Below, piece after piece: positions 1 through 12,700 of a DNA stretch of 64,000 nt (its first letter is position 1; each line of letters opens with the position of its first letter). Under the pieces are notes generated by a model. It had not been told where the DNA came from. It saw only the letters and a program-made list of their open reading frames with translations, and did no database searches. Both the position numbers and the translations under genes were made by a program. This DNA is from Triops longicaudatus (taxonomy: Eukaryota; Arthropoda; Branchiopoda; Notostraca; Triopsidae): assembly GCA_022885665.1 (NCBI GenBank), contig JAGQDJ010000010.1, positions 186,001 through 250,000 of the forward strand. Reading direction: 5' to 3'.

Positions 1-3000
1 TATCCTTTAACCCAGCCCGTGAGGACAGAGAAAGGTCTCCGGTATCGGATTTCCATTATAGCCGATTTGGACACGGCGTCCAAAAGCAAAGCCGAAGACA
101 ATACGTGGTTTAGTTACTTGAAGAGCGGAAACCTTATTGTTGACGTCGATCACGCCAAAGTACGTATTCTTGAAATTCAAAAAGAAAAAAAAAAACTTCC
201 ATTAACTTGTAATTTCTTTTAACGTTTTAACGCAGTCTTATGTATGTATTTTGTCATTAGAGTTCATTTGTGCGAAGATTTGGACGACTTAAAATGAAAA
301 ATTCATGTATTAGTATAAGTGTGACTTACCAATTTATATTTTTGTGTATGGTAATAGGTTTCGTTAGAATGGGATAAAGAAGAGCCAGTACCTTTGAAGA
401 CGACGTTAGCTCAAGGTGGTCGAGGCATGGAATTATCCGAGCTTATTGTCTTTAATGGCAAGCTTTACTCGTTGGACGACCGTACGGGCGTCATTTACCA
501 GGTGGAAGGCAAGAAGGCGTGGCCCTGGGTTATTCTCACGGACGGACCAGGCAAAGCACCCAAAGGTATTTGACTCAGCATTTTCGTTAATTATTTACGT
601 TTATTCATGGTTTATGTTTTTAAAAGATTAATTAAAGGTCAAAAAGTCAGAATTGTCGGCGTTGTATGGATCAGATTAGCCTCTGTAGTTTTTTTGTAAC
701 ACCGTAGACGTTTTATAGTTTTATTCGTTTTATTCAGTACTTTGTAACAACTGAAGATGTGTGAGACGATGAGCGACGCCAAAATTTAAATTTCATCAGC
801 GCTTGGAAGCGTTTAGGGCATAAAGTGCATTACGGTAGGCGTGCTCCAAGTGATGTGCTTGTTGTAGCGCCTACCCCCAGATGGTGTTACCGTAGGCAAT
901 AAACCTAAACCGACACGGAGTTTGCAAATCAAAGCGAAACTGAACTGCAATAAAATTAGAAAGAAGTAGAGTAGAAGATACAGTAAGGCTAATTTACTCA
1001 AGGAAATGGGCGCCACACTCACGTTAGTATAAGCAGTCTAATTCATACCGTGCTTGAACATTTTGTAAGACATTAAAAGTGAACGCTTGTTTATTGCTAT
1101 TCTAGCACGTAAGACGAGACAATTTGTGTATTATAAAGTAAATCCAAGTTTTTGAGCGTTTTTTGAGCGGTCAGGTGGTAAAAGCATTGCAAGATGCGCA
1201 CGGGCGTCAAGTGACGCTTTCTGTAGTTGTACCACCCAATCATAGATGTCACTACTTTAAACAAAGATTAATTCTGTACTGCGTTTGATAATTCAGCGTA
1301 GGGCTAAATATAATAGTTTTCAATAAACTTGACAATCCAATAGTTTTCAGTAAACTTGACTGAAAATGCTGACTTTCATGAACTGATGAATTTAATGGAA
1401 CATTGCTAAACTATATCTATTCGTTTATTTATTGCTCTAGTAAAGGATTGATGCGCGAAATCGATTGGTGTACACAAAATACGAATTTTCTAAGAAATTT
1501 TGATTTTGCAGGTTTTAAGAGCGAGTGGGCAGCGGTGAAGGATGGGTTGCTCTATGTGGGCGGGTTAGGGAAGGCTTGGACAACGCCCACTGGCGAGCTA
1601 GTCAATTTACATCCACAGTATGTGAAAACGATAACGCCCAACGGCGAAGTCCAGCACCATGACTGGCACACGCACTACGAAGCCTTATCCAGGGCGGTTA
1701 ATATCGAATTCCCAGGTAACTTTCCATATTTCGAATATATAAAAAATAGGAATTAGAAAATTAGTTAGAATTAAATAATTAGTTAATTTCTTTGACATTT
1801 CCAGGGTATTTGATCCATGAGTCGGCAGCCTGGAGTGCAGTGCACAAGAAGTGGTTTTTCTTGCCGCGTCGAGAAAGCAAAGAACGTTATGATGAAAATT
1901 TAGACGAGAAGCGGGGCAGCAATTTGATGCTCATGGCGGATGCAGAATTTCTGCATGTTGAAGTAAGAATTAATTATCATTTTAAGTCTCTGTACCTCAA
2001 CTTTTTAAGTTAATTCGATTTCTCACATGTTCTTTTCGGTATTTGAAACATTTTGAATATATTCGCCAGACTTAGTAAGTGAGAAGCTTATCAATTACCT
2101 TAGTAGAAAACACCACTTACGTAACTGCCATTACCAGGCTGGTTGTTGACATATTTTACAACTAGTTTAAGATGCCTATGGAAACGTCAATCACTATTCC
2201 TTTTTTAATCTGACTTGGGTTAAAGATAATTTAAGTGAACTTCCGCTGTATATCTTTAATGGGGACCTGTGGATGGACGGGACAGTTCGGACATATTACG
2301 TTTCATACGAAAATAATAGCTGTTAAGCTACACCTATTCTAATGCGGAAAAAAGAAAGAGATTCACTACAGAAAACGAAATGCATGTGTGGAATTTTTTT
2401 TTAGGAAAAGAGTAAAGGTTACGCGAAAAAATAAATATAAACTAAACTAGCCCCCCTGACATTGTGCACACTCTCGTTTATCGTTTTCTTAAAGCTCGCA
2501 GTTTCACGTGTAGTAACTAGAACACCGGTACACCTAAGGAGTTTGTTTTCACATTGTACTTTTGTTTGCACGCGAAATGAAAAGTAAAAATCAGAATGTT
2601 GTCCGAAATGTCCCGTTTCTCCACTTACTGTTAGTTGCGTAAAGTTTGGCTTACGATAGCGATGGTTAAGAAGTGTTGCCACAAACATATTAAAACTCGG
2701 TGGAGTGTAATTGATTCACTCTTCGAGTAGCTTGTAGTACTTGTATATAAGCTTGACCAACTTAGTCCAGAAGGAATTTAGTTACACAAGTGTTGCCTAG
2801 GGCAGTATACCGCATAGTACTACGGAGTGGTACTGATAAGCGAGGTTTACATATGGCTAACTTTGAAGACAGTTAGGAAAATTATACTGGGATTTCTACG
2901 TCAGTAATTGTGTTAAGTGAAGCAACATAAATTTATTATCCTTAAATATCAGGATCATAAAGAGTGTAATTTGAATATTCACAGGTGCACTTTAAAAGAT

Positions 3001-3537
3001 ATTCACACTAAGTATTTACTTTTAAAGATCTGCTTTGAGGTTTCATTCAGCACGAAAAATACCTCCACGTCGCCTTTTCACTCTAGAACGTGAGAGATAA
3101 ACTAAATTTGCGCAGAATTCAGTAAGTTTTCAAAGTGGTACATGGTAGGATTAAGGGTTATGCAGTGTACGTTGAGATTTTAAATTGATACGTAATGCAA
3201 CTTATGCCATACATTTTCATTGTCACGCTGTATTTTCCTTCTTTGTTTCATGATTTGATGCCTCCATTGTTCTCGTTTGTCTAAAGAGTATTGTGAAGTA
3301 CTTTCATGTTTTTTTAATTCTTAGTCTCGTCGTGTTGGTGACGTCATTCCTACGCACGGGTTTTCCAGTTTGAAGTTCATTCCTGGCACCAAGGACCGTT
3401 ACATTGTTGCGTTAAAATCCGAAGAAAGTGAAGGCAAGACTGCATCTTACATTATGGCTTTCACCATTGACGGGGATATTCTCATGCCCGAGACGTTGAT
3501 TGGTGATTGGAAATTTGAAGGTATTGAATTTGTGTGA
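1..3537 (+). CDS. CANT1: Soluble calcium-activated nucleotidase (apyrase), 3' part
   Basis: This is a Ca2+-dependent nucleoside diphosphatase of the ER/Golgi lumen, which hydrolyses UDP and GDP and so supports glycosylation. The window opens inside the gene, so the N-terminal signal anchor is missing. Coding exons are 1-159, 358-565, 1512-1715, 1805-1962 and 3325-3537, with GT-AG borders, consistent phases and a TGA stop. They give 313 visible residues. Family landmarks in order are RYRISIIADLDT, NTWFSYLKSG, GGRGMELSELIVFNGKLYS, DDRTGVIYQVEG, LYVGGLGKAWTT, GYLIHESAAW, RWFFLPRR-like KWFFLPRRESKERY, THGFSSLKFIPGT and VALKSEE, ending in KFEGIEFV as vertebrate CANT1 does. The last intron is the longest (1.36 kb). 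The gene converges on ATAD5, whose stop lies 148 bp downstream. The identification is firm; only the 5' end is absent. Confidence 0.95.
1312..1361. repeat. Two-copy direct repeat of about 25-27 bp in a CANT1 intron
   Basis: The string ATAGTTTTCAATAAACTTGAC recurs almost unchanged (A to G once) immediately downstream. It is a simple tandem duplication inside the second visible intron, with no sign of function. Confidence 0.6.
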
Positions 3538-3624
3538 TACATCGTTATGTAAACTTTACTACGCTGACATTTTTACTGCCCGACCATTCGTTTCTGTAAA
3601 TGTGCCTCCTTATGAAGCGAATCA

Positions 3625-3630
3625 AATAAA
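3625..3630 (+). terminator. Poly(A) signal AATAAA of CANT1
   Basis: An AATAAA hexamer lies 88 bp after the CANT1 stop and 56 bp before the end of the opposing ATAD5 coding region. Cleavage downstream of it would probably place the 3' end within ATAD5 antisense sequence. Confidence 0.6.
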
Positions 3631-3685
3631 AATTATTTATAAAACTCATCCATATATTTCTATTCATCAAGTCATTTTATGCATA

Positions 3686-6600
3686 TTAAAAGTACAAGGT
3701 TTGCGAGGCAGACATGGACAATTTCGCACTACAAGACAAGTAATGCGTAAATCTTTGCGCTCGGCGACTATGTTTCATTGTTTCAAGCCTCCGACGTTCT
3801 TCGAGCTTGCAAATCGACCTTAAAGTTGGTAAAACGTCCAAATGACATGCACGATTGGTTAAAAGCATGCATGGAGACACAAAATCGAACAATTCTTCGT
3901 CAACGAGCTTGGGCTCAACAGCACACTTTAAACTTGTAAGCTCAACGGAGTGAAACCGTTGACTGAGGTCGAAGTTAATCATGTCTTCGCTTATATCCTT
4001 CGCTAAGGAGGTATCGACACTTTCCCGCCAATAGGGAGCGTCCAAAAATTCCAGCAAGCTCAAGTCGGACAAGTCAGAAATGGCCGTTAGCAAACATTCA
4101 AACTGCAGTAGCTCCTCCTTGCTCATTTGTGTCATTCGGGGTTTCTCGGCTAGCGAAACTCGCCCTGGGGAATCGAGCCTCGGCGCTTCAGCACACGCCG
4201 GTGGATCGGACTGTTCTTCGGTTACGGTTCGCCCGTAAGTGCGCGGCTGGCTTACCAAGGGAGCAACGAAGGCCGGTTTGGCCCAACCTTCCAAACCACA
4301 CACGCTGGCCAAGCTCGACGAAACGTTCGAAAGGTTCGGTTTACTTGTCAAGTCTAATGACACGGGTTCCGGCTTCCATGTCGAATCACAATCTTCTTTT
4401 ACTTTTATCACTAATTCCACCGGCTCAGACTTGGATTGTTTGTGGTTTTTTGAGTCTTTACAGTCAGCTAATTTGAACACTTTCTTTTTTTTGTCCGCCG
4501 GAACCACGGCTTGCACCGCGTAACTAAACTTGCATTCGAAGTTCCGTAACGGTCGCGTGTAATACTGCAAGTGCAACAAACACTTCCTTAAATCGCACTC
4601 CCAGTTGTTGCACAAAGTCAACAGTTCCTCGTGATGCACAGCCGCGCCCTCTGCGAAACAAACGCTCCAAAGGAAACACGCTAAATGAAGTAGAATGAAT
4701 TAAAATACAAAGAGCAACGTAAGCTTAGCTGTGCCTAAACATAAACTTCTCCAAATGTAGATGTACGAAAATTTCTCAAAATTAGATTTACGGAAACTAC
4801 AAAAAAATACAAGAGAATAGGAACAAAATATAGAAAAATCAATTGAAAACGCCACGTATACAAAAATGTATGTTTCTTTAAACGTTTGTAAAGACACATA
4901 CATAGATTACCTGACAGGTTTGTCGCTGGTGGATCGAAATGTACACGATTAAAGTCTCCTTTCAGCTTACTGAAGCAGGCATTCTTCAAATGATCTCTTT
5001 TCGAAGTGGTGGTAAGAATAATAGGGCGCTTACTCGATGCCATGAAGGTCGACAAAGCATTCCAAAAGCCTTCGTCTTCTTCTTCGAACATAATATCCAC
5101 CTTAAAACAAACAAATACACACATTTAAGACAAACACACTCATATACGCTCACATTCGGTGTTTTAAACGCACTGACTACAATATTTCTTAAATAGTTTT
5201 AAAATTCTCGAAGTAATTCAAAAACTCAAGAATAATTAAAAACTCAAAATAATAAAAAATAAGAATAATTAGACTATTTTCAAGCAACTCACGTCTTCGA
5301 AAAGAAGCAAAGTCAGATTGTCTTTCTCTGGTTGCAAAATATCAATCATTTGTCCTTCACGATGCAACCTATGCGACTGTGTCGCTTCCTGCAATTTAGC
5401 CAAAATGTTTTTATGGTTCCTTCTCGACGAAGCGTTGACTTCCAACACCGTGAAGCCTAAACTCTCCGCTAGGGCGTACACACTCACTGATTTGCCAACG
5501 CCAGACGGTCCAGAGATCAAGAACGTATTACAATCTTCGTCCAAAGAAGGCCTCGGCATCCTATCTCTGTCAAAATCGTCGAAATCCGAATCACTATTTG
5601 ACCACCGTCGTTTCCGGTGTCGTGATTTCTTATCTATCGTCGTGTTATTAACCCAATTTTTCAACCAAGCTTCCAACCGTTTCAATGCAGGTTGACCAAG
5701 TACTTCCGGTACCAGACGAGGACGGTACTTTTCTGTCCACAGCTCATCTTGGGCGTGTCTTTTGTCCAAAACGGTCGCAAATATAGAATGAATCGGTACG
5801 CTCGAGTACTTCAAACTTAATTCAGTTAAATACGACTGACATGTTCGAAATGAGACTTGGCTTAGCGCTTCGGAGGATGACTGAACGCTGGCTGAAGCTT
5901 TGGATGCGTTGGTAAACTCGGCAGACGTTGAACGTAAAATGAAGTCGGGTGGATTTGAGATTGTTAAGGGATCTTGGGGAGGTTTTAAGCGCTGCAGCAA
6001 CGATTCAGGATAGGAAAGACGTTCCAAGTCGACCGGGTACTGCGTCACGTGACTTATGGCGGGAAATAAGGGCACTTTTTTATGTTCGAAACTGAAATTG
6101 CATATATACGAAAATTAATTTAAAAAAATCGAAGAACATTACTAAACGGATTAGTACGAAAAGCGCATCAAAATATCTTAACTTTCAGCCGAAAATGACG
6201 TCAGGGCAAAAATAATGTGGGATAATTTGATTTTTTTAAAAATTATATTGAATAGGAATAATGGTGATTATGATAAATTTTCTCTACTTGTGGATGATTT
6301 CTTGTTGTATTTTCACAGTTTCGGGCAGTCCACTAGTCAAAAACTTTCTTTTGGCTTCATTTTGCTGATTTTCGAGCGCTTTGCGTTTAGCTAACTCGGC
6401 TTTGCTCGGCCGGGCGAAAATGGATGCCATTTTCTTTGCTAGACACCAGAACACAAGTTATACTTTAAAAAAAAAAAAACGTAAATAAAATAATAATTAC
6501 TGTACGTAAGCAAAATAAGAAATTACATACTAACGTTTTTCATTTAAAAAAGTAATACACTACAATAAAATTTAAGTTAGGGAACAAAAATTAAAAATGA

Positions 6601-8336
6601 ATATAAAAGACCAAATTATAATTAGATAAGCAGAAATTGTTGTTCGTATTTATGCAAAAAAAAATCGAAAAAACTTATAAAATAATTTACTTTTGCCGTC
6701 TGCTTCTATTTCTAGGATTTCTTCATCGGTGTCGATTTTTCTGTTCTTCTTTACCCGTTTCCTCCCCTTATTTCTGCTCAAAACTGCAATTTCTTCGTCC
6801 GAAGAGTTTGAACTAGACGACAGAGCCACCTTTCTTGAAGCAATACGCGAACTTCGTCTCCGGTTAAGGGATTCCTCGGACACAGGCTCGGACGCATCGT
6901 TTTCTACTCTAAATGCGGTGTCCAAAACGCCTTCTACGACCAAATTTCAACATTTTAGCTTACAATCGATAACTGAAAGCGAAAAAAATGGCGGACTATC
7001 TTAAATCAGAGATCAAGGTGCTGAAGTCATTGTCACTTTCAAGCAACCGAGACATGAAAAGCCTCAAGGTTGACTCGAATGTACTCAATCAAGCGCTTCC
7101 CTTTTTATCATCACTGTAATACTGGACTCAAACGATCTAATCACTTAGATCGACGTTAACAAAAATGGACGAAAAATCGCTGACTTCACGAATATCGACG
7201 AAATATTACACTCTTACCGGTGTTTGTTGATGCTTTGCAGCTTTCTTCGAAGTCCATTTCGCTTAGTTCATCTTCAGAGTCTGGATCTTCTAAAACGCGA
7301 AAAAAAAGTGAAAAGAATTAAAAAAGATCTACAGTGGCGATTTTGTTTTTTTTTTTAAAAAAAAGCGAAAAATACTTTATAAACTTGAAAAAAATGGGAA
7401 AACTTTTAAAGTCATGTAATTTCCTGAGGAAGTCGAACCTTCATTTGAAGAAACATCATTTTCGTCTCTTAACTGTATTCTTAACGAGAATTTTGGCTTC
7501 GACTTTCGTGTAGGAGGCTCCAACACTTCAATCGATGTTTCTAAGTCCTGGGATGGTGAGGTCACAGGCGTTTTCATGGCGGGATTCTTCGGGGCACCGA
7601 AAGACAGGAGACTTTGCTTCGTTTTCTTGCCCTTGGCAATAATCTCTTCTTCACTGGATTTGACGTCGTTTGAGGTCGAAATTGGAATTTCTTGCGACAA
7701 ATTCGGTTCAATTTCGACGATTTCTGAGGAAACGAGTTCGATAGAATCAGTAGATTTATCATTTAAAGCTGCTTTCTGTGATTTCCGGACTCGGGGACGT
7801 TTCTTCTGATTCGCTGAAGATTGCGGTGGCTTTTTACCAGGTGATTCATGGACAATAGCTTGAATTTTCAGGTTTTGGGACGAATTTGTGGTTTTAGGGG
7901 CAAATTTGTCCACAGGAACTAGAAACTTAGCTAAATTGTTTTTCTGGTCAATGAGCTTTGTTGCAAGAAAGGATTGTGGTGGTTCTGAATCGGTTTGTTT
8001 GTCTTCATTGTTGTCGTCTTCGTCGTTGGACGAAGATCCGGCATTGCAACGCTTTCGGGCTTTCCTTTTCTTGACTTTTTCTGGGTTTTGTGAGTCGACG
8101 ACGGGTTCACTTTGTAAAATAGCTTTTTTTCTCGCTTGTAACAATGCAGTGAAAGCGTTTCTGACGGCTTGGGGTGCTGCATCATCTGGAATGAAAACAA
8201 AACATTTGAGTTGGTTTTTGAGGAGGAAAATCGATATTTAAAGTAAATTTGGAAATATGTGAAGCTCCTAGGCTTTACCTGACTTAGTTTTTGCTGTTAA
8301 TTGCTCACTTTTCTTGATGTCCTTGTTTTTAGCCAT
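3686..8336 (-). CDS. ATAD5: ATAD5 / Elg1-type RFC-like AAA+ clamp unloader
   Basis: ATAD5 is the large subunit of an RFC-like complex that unloads PCNA from replicated DNA in the nucleus. The coding exons, in order, are 8336-8279, 8185-7439, 7289-7218, 6933-6691, 6438-6288, 6091-5293, 5100-4911 and 4650-3686; all phases match, giving 1074 residues. The first half is low-complexity, Ser/Lys/Glu-rich and contains DAAPQAVRNAF and a KFLTSGLPETVK block. The RFC-type LWTEKYRP motif is at 541-548, Walker A GPSGVGKS at 618-625, and Walker B LLLFEDVDIMF from 685, across an intron. Next come FMASSKRPIILTT and a C-terminal domain ending in LDVLPTLRSICKLEERRR and FTHYLS. Human ATAD5 is about 1840 residues, so this version is much shorter, mainly at the N terminus and between Walker A and B. 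The acceptor at 6933 has a poor pyrimidine tract and is the least certain border. Confidence 0.93.
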
Positions 8337-9734
8337 GGTCTGAAAGCAGTTTTGTTAAAAGACACGGCAAAATGCGCTCTTTGCTTTTGTTGCGTTTTAA
8401 GCGCGGAAAAATACGCGCATGCTCGCAATACTTGATGCTCTTAGCTGTCATTAGGTGGCTCCACTAGATAACCAAAATGAATTAGCGGAAAAATTACTTG
8501 TTGGAAATAAAACTAAAAAACGAGAAGAAAACACTTCGTGCACAATGGGTAGAATTTAATTAATAAAAATCATTGCCGATTTTGTTTATAATGGTTTCAG
8601 GAGGAAGATTCCTTTGTGAAATGGCAACCTTCAATGCTTTACCCCATTTAATCCATTTGTTTGGAATCAGCGTGTTTCAGATTACGAATACATTTAAACA
8701 TAAGAAGATTGAAATCTGTAAGTTACGAATGAAACGAAGAGCAGTCAATACTTTTATAGCATTTTTCGGGAAATCTTAAAGCGTAACTTTGTGATACGCA
8801 ACAAAAGCTTAAGTAGGCGGCAATTGGATGGATTGCTCTGTTATGGGTCCATTTCTGCTCGTCCAACTTTAATGCATTTTTTCTCCATTGTGTCCTCTTC
8901 TAATTTCATTTTACTTTGCTTACTAGTACATTTCCTAAAAACTTCCGTACCAATCATGCACAAGAAACATGTTATAAGTTTGTTCGCGCGGTGTATCTAC
9001 GACGAAATACATACAAGCATAATGCACGAAGTACTATCAAATCGGGTTTTCTAAACACTTGGGGTAATTTTTATACTAAAAGAGTGCTTTTTTGTTCATA
9101 AAGAGCTTCAGCTGACTATGTGTTAATAACTTAGTTGAATACTGTAGCACTTCCATTAAAAATATGTTACAAGAACTTCGTCTGGTTAGGTTTTAGCACG
9201 CTTGCGATTATTGAATTCACAGACACAAATAAATATTTGTTTGTATTCATCTCGTAGAGGAAGTGGTGTAAATTTCGACTACCACGGTTATTTTTTCGAA
9301 ATTATGACCTTAGAAGTGAGATAAAGTGAGACAAAACCCTCTGCAGTAGACATGCGTGTGTTTTCTACATTATCTACGTAAAAATAACGTCGAAAGTCGT
9401 CGCAAATTTTATTTATTGTAATTTAACTTGATTGCAATGCACTAAATCTTGAATGCTTGCAATGTACTAAATCGCGAAAAACGAAGACAATAGAATGTCA
9501 ATTGAACATTAGGGTGTACTGAACGGTGATTCCAAAACCACACCATCATACCGAGCACTAAACAATTAACAATTGAGGCAAATGGCATAAGGCACTGATG
9601 AGACTATAAAAATGGGACGGCATAAATCAGGTGCAAAATGCTGGCAGTCTTTGCCGAAAATTTCAGGTTTTAATTGTTTGAAGACTAGAGCATTTCTTCG
9701 ACTTCTTTCCTTCTTCTCGTGTTAAATTCTTCCG
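8337..9734. other. Intergenic region between ATAD5 and the C2HC gene
   Basis: This holds the 5' flank of ATAD5 and the 3' flank of the C2HC gene. Several short open frames on the + strand (8573-9101) have no recognisable motif and atypical composition. A TTTATT (AATAAA on the minus strand) near 9408 could polyadenylate the C2HC gene. I see nothing else. Confidence 0.5.
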
Positions 9735-12700
9735 TCATTTGTCACGACAGCTGCGCAAGTGAACTTCTAACCGATCTGGCTTAAACTTTCTTCCACAATT
9801 GGGACACGGCGTCAGTTGATCCAAATGCGATTTCCACAGTACTTCCCATGTAGCTTCCCGATCGACTCTACCGTCCTCTACAAGCAAATGTATGAGTTCG
9901 CAGGTCCAAGCATTACCGTCTGGGCATGTAGCCAGTTTTCAGCAAACAATCACTGTTTCTTCTTCTTTTTCTCTCTCTCTCTCTCTCTCTCTTTTCTTAT
10001 AATATAGGCTATTTACAAGGAACGGAAAAGATACCGTTTATGACAGGATCAGGTTTTTGGGGTTCAGGACGCCTCAAATGGGACGGAAGCTTTTGATTTT
10101 CGCTGTGCCATTTCTTTAAGCACTGCGGTTCATGGATCCGCAAGGAAGCGTTGCCAAATTCCCGGCCGCAAATATAGCACAACACAGGTACCCTTTGTCG
10201 TTTCTTCGTAGTATTTGCGTCTTCCTAGAAAGGCTAATGAAATAAAAACGCCACCAGAAGACGCCAACATAAGTTTTAACTACGTGACTGCTTTCATTCG
10301 GAGGCGACTTGACGGTCTTGGGAGTAGTGCTTGCAGGGCCTTTGCATGCTCGTTGATGGACGGGTAGACGATCGGGCAAAAAGGTACGTCCACAGTTTGG
10401 ACAAGGCAACAAAGTGCTCTACGACGTAAGAATACTTCACGCTTAACACAGTATTTTAATAATAACTATTAAGATGAACGAAAACCGCCCCTTACATGCC
10501 CTCGGCACGGAAAACAAGGTTTGTTAGAAATATTGCTAGAAACCAGGCTGAATGAAGAAATGCTTCTTCGGAAGTACATGACAGTCCTTCATACATAGTG
10601 TTAACCCCTCTGCCCAAAATAGAACACGGAATACTATGTACACAATGTGTCAATGACCACGTGGCGGACATATCTATCTTTACCCAGAATAACATAACGA
10701 TGGATAATATAAGCCCTAAGTCATTTTACAAAACAGAAATAGTTTAAAGCCGAAAAAATAGGACAAACACTTCATTCTGTGCCATTTCGAAGACAATCAA
10801 GGTTAGGCTGTTAAATGTACTCGTGCTGAGAAGGAATTACTTGATAGTAAATGAGACAATTATAAATGAATTAAAGAGTTAAGCCCCAAGTTGACGTCTT
10901 CATCTTAAAGCCGCCCTTCCACCTGACCTCCCGACAGAAAATGTTATCAAGGCCCTATGTAGGGGGTTTAGTGGGGGGTTAAATCCCTCGCGTAATGTTG
11001 AACTTATACTGGGGAAGATAGAGAAACCCCAAATGTCCAAAAAAAATTACATATGGCACCCACACACCCGAACCAAAATCCTGGTTATGGCCCTGGCTGT
11101 CATCTTTTGTGAAACCTTGTAGTTATACATATGACGCGAAACTGTAACGTTAGGAAAACCACCCTTTCTTTCGGTTACAAGGTGTGCGCTGTCAAAACTT
11201 TTTTTTTGGGAGTGGGGGGGGGGGGGGGTCTTATATCGAAAGGGTGAGTTTCAAAGATTTCTTAACTACAAAAAAAAAAAAAAAAAAAAAAAAAACTGTT
11301 CAGTTCACTTCGATCTTTCGCAAATTTTGATTCTTCGCTTCGTGAAGGAGGTACGGGATAGTGATTCTTTTCTGCTTTTGATTTTTCTCTACACGTGCTG
11401 GCAAAATTTCAGCTCAAAGTTATACGCGTTCGATGCACTAATATCCTGGCTATCAAGCGAGGTATTGTATGTTAAAAGAATGAAACACAAGTAGTAGGCA
11501 TTTTGAATTGTGGGTAGGGCTCAGCGTTGCCAAGTCGGTTCCACCCTACGAAACTATCTTCATTTGTACTTTGTTGTGCCCGCAAAGTGTACGATTTTTT
11601 TTCAGATCTTAAACATCTGTAGTTAATGAGTCATGAATTTTGTACGGTTTGTCCGACACGTCAACTGTCCCATCCCTCCTTTAACAAATCGTTTTGTCTA
11701 ATAAGGCTGCTTCTGTGAATTACTAGGTAAATCTCAAATTTTTAGCAACCTTGGGCTGAATGTCGCCCCTGAATGGAAGTCTCAAAGGCGTCCTGGCCTA
11801 GGCACGTAGGCAACAATGAAAATTCTCTTGGTATGAGGTCCAAAGCCTAAAAGGTTGTTTACAACGTCAGAGAATGGATGAAGTCGAATTTAATTTAGCT
11901 AGCATGCTTAAACCGTTGTTTTGAAGGTTGGAGTGAGTTGATATGGATTGTGTTCATTTAAATAAACAACATCCGTATTTGCGATTCCGTTTACAAGTCT
12001 TTTCCTTCTTTAATCAATATAATTTGCAGGGAGGGGCGCTTTTTGGTGCCAATTTCTTTAGTCGGCGTTTTTTGGTCTCTCCACAAATTACAAGCAAGTA
12101 TGTTAAGGATTATGATAAAGCGATGACCACGATTTTGCAGCATTTTGGTGAAAAAATGTTGAACCATGTCTTTTTAAAACGCAATAATCGCTTATAGGGG
12201 CGACAACTGGGGGTCTTTATTTTTTAATTACGTCTATGCAATGTGAACCGAGGGTAAAAACATGGGTAAATATGAGGGTAAGATGTATGAAATGCATGGG
12301 TGGCTGGGTAACAAGCGATATAAAACTACTAAGCGAAACGAAGGTAAATAAATCAAGATTTATCTAAAGCAAGAGTCAAGTGTGAACAAGGGTAAAAATA
12401 TGGCCAATTGAGAGGTCAACGCAAAAATTGGCTCCAAACCAAAACTCTTCCCCAATAAGCTTAGAAATTTTATGAACTAGGACAAGCAGTGCACGTTATG
12501 AACTATGGCAATGTGTACCTGGTGCATGTTGCAACCTATTATTGCATCATACACGACTGTACCCTTTTATCGTAGTACATTTTATTGTTAGTTATCTACG
12601 ACAGTAAATTCATTTCTATATCTATTTTGTGACTTTTTTCACGAATATTTTTGCAGTAACCATCCTAAAATTCGTAATTAATGTTTTTCTATGGCTATCG

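Noticed and set aside
4129..4523. + strand frames of 115 and 94 codons
   Set aside because: They are antisense shadows of the conserved ATAD5 C-terminal exon.
8573..9101. Three overlapping + strand frames upstream of ATAD5
   Set aside because: AT-rich, Phe/Ser-rich random translation without recognisable domain or splice partners.
11943..12197. 84-codon + strand frame in the C2HC intron
   Set aside because: No motif and irregular composition; it sits in a clear intron on the opposite strand.
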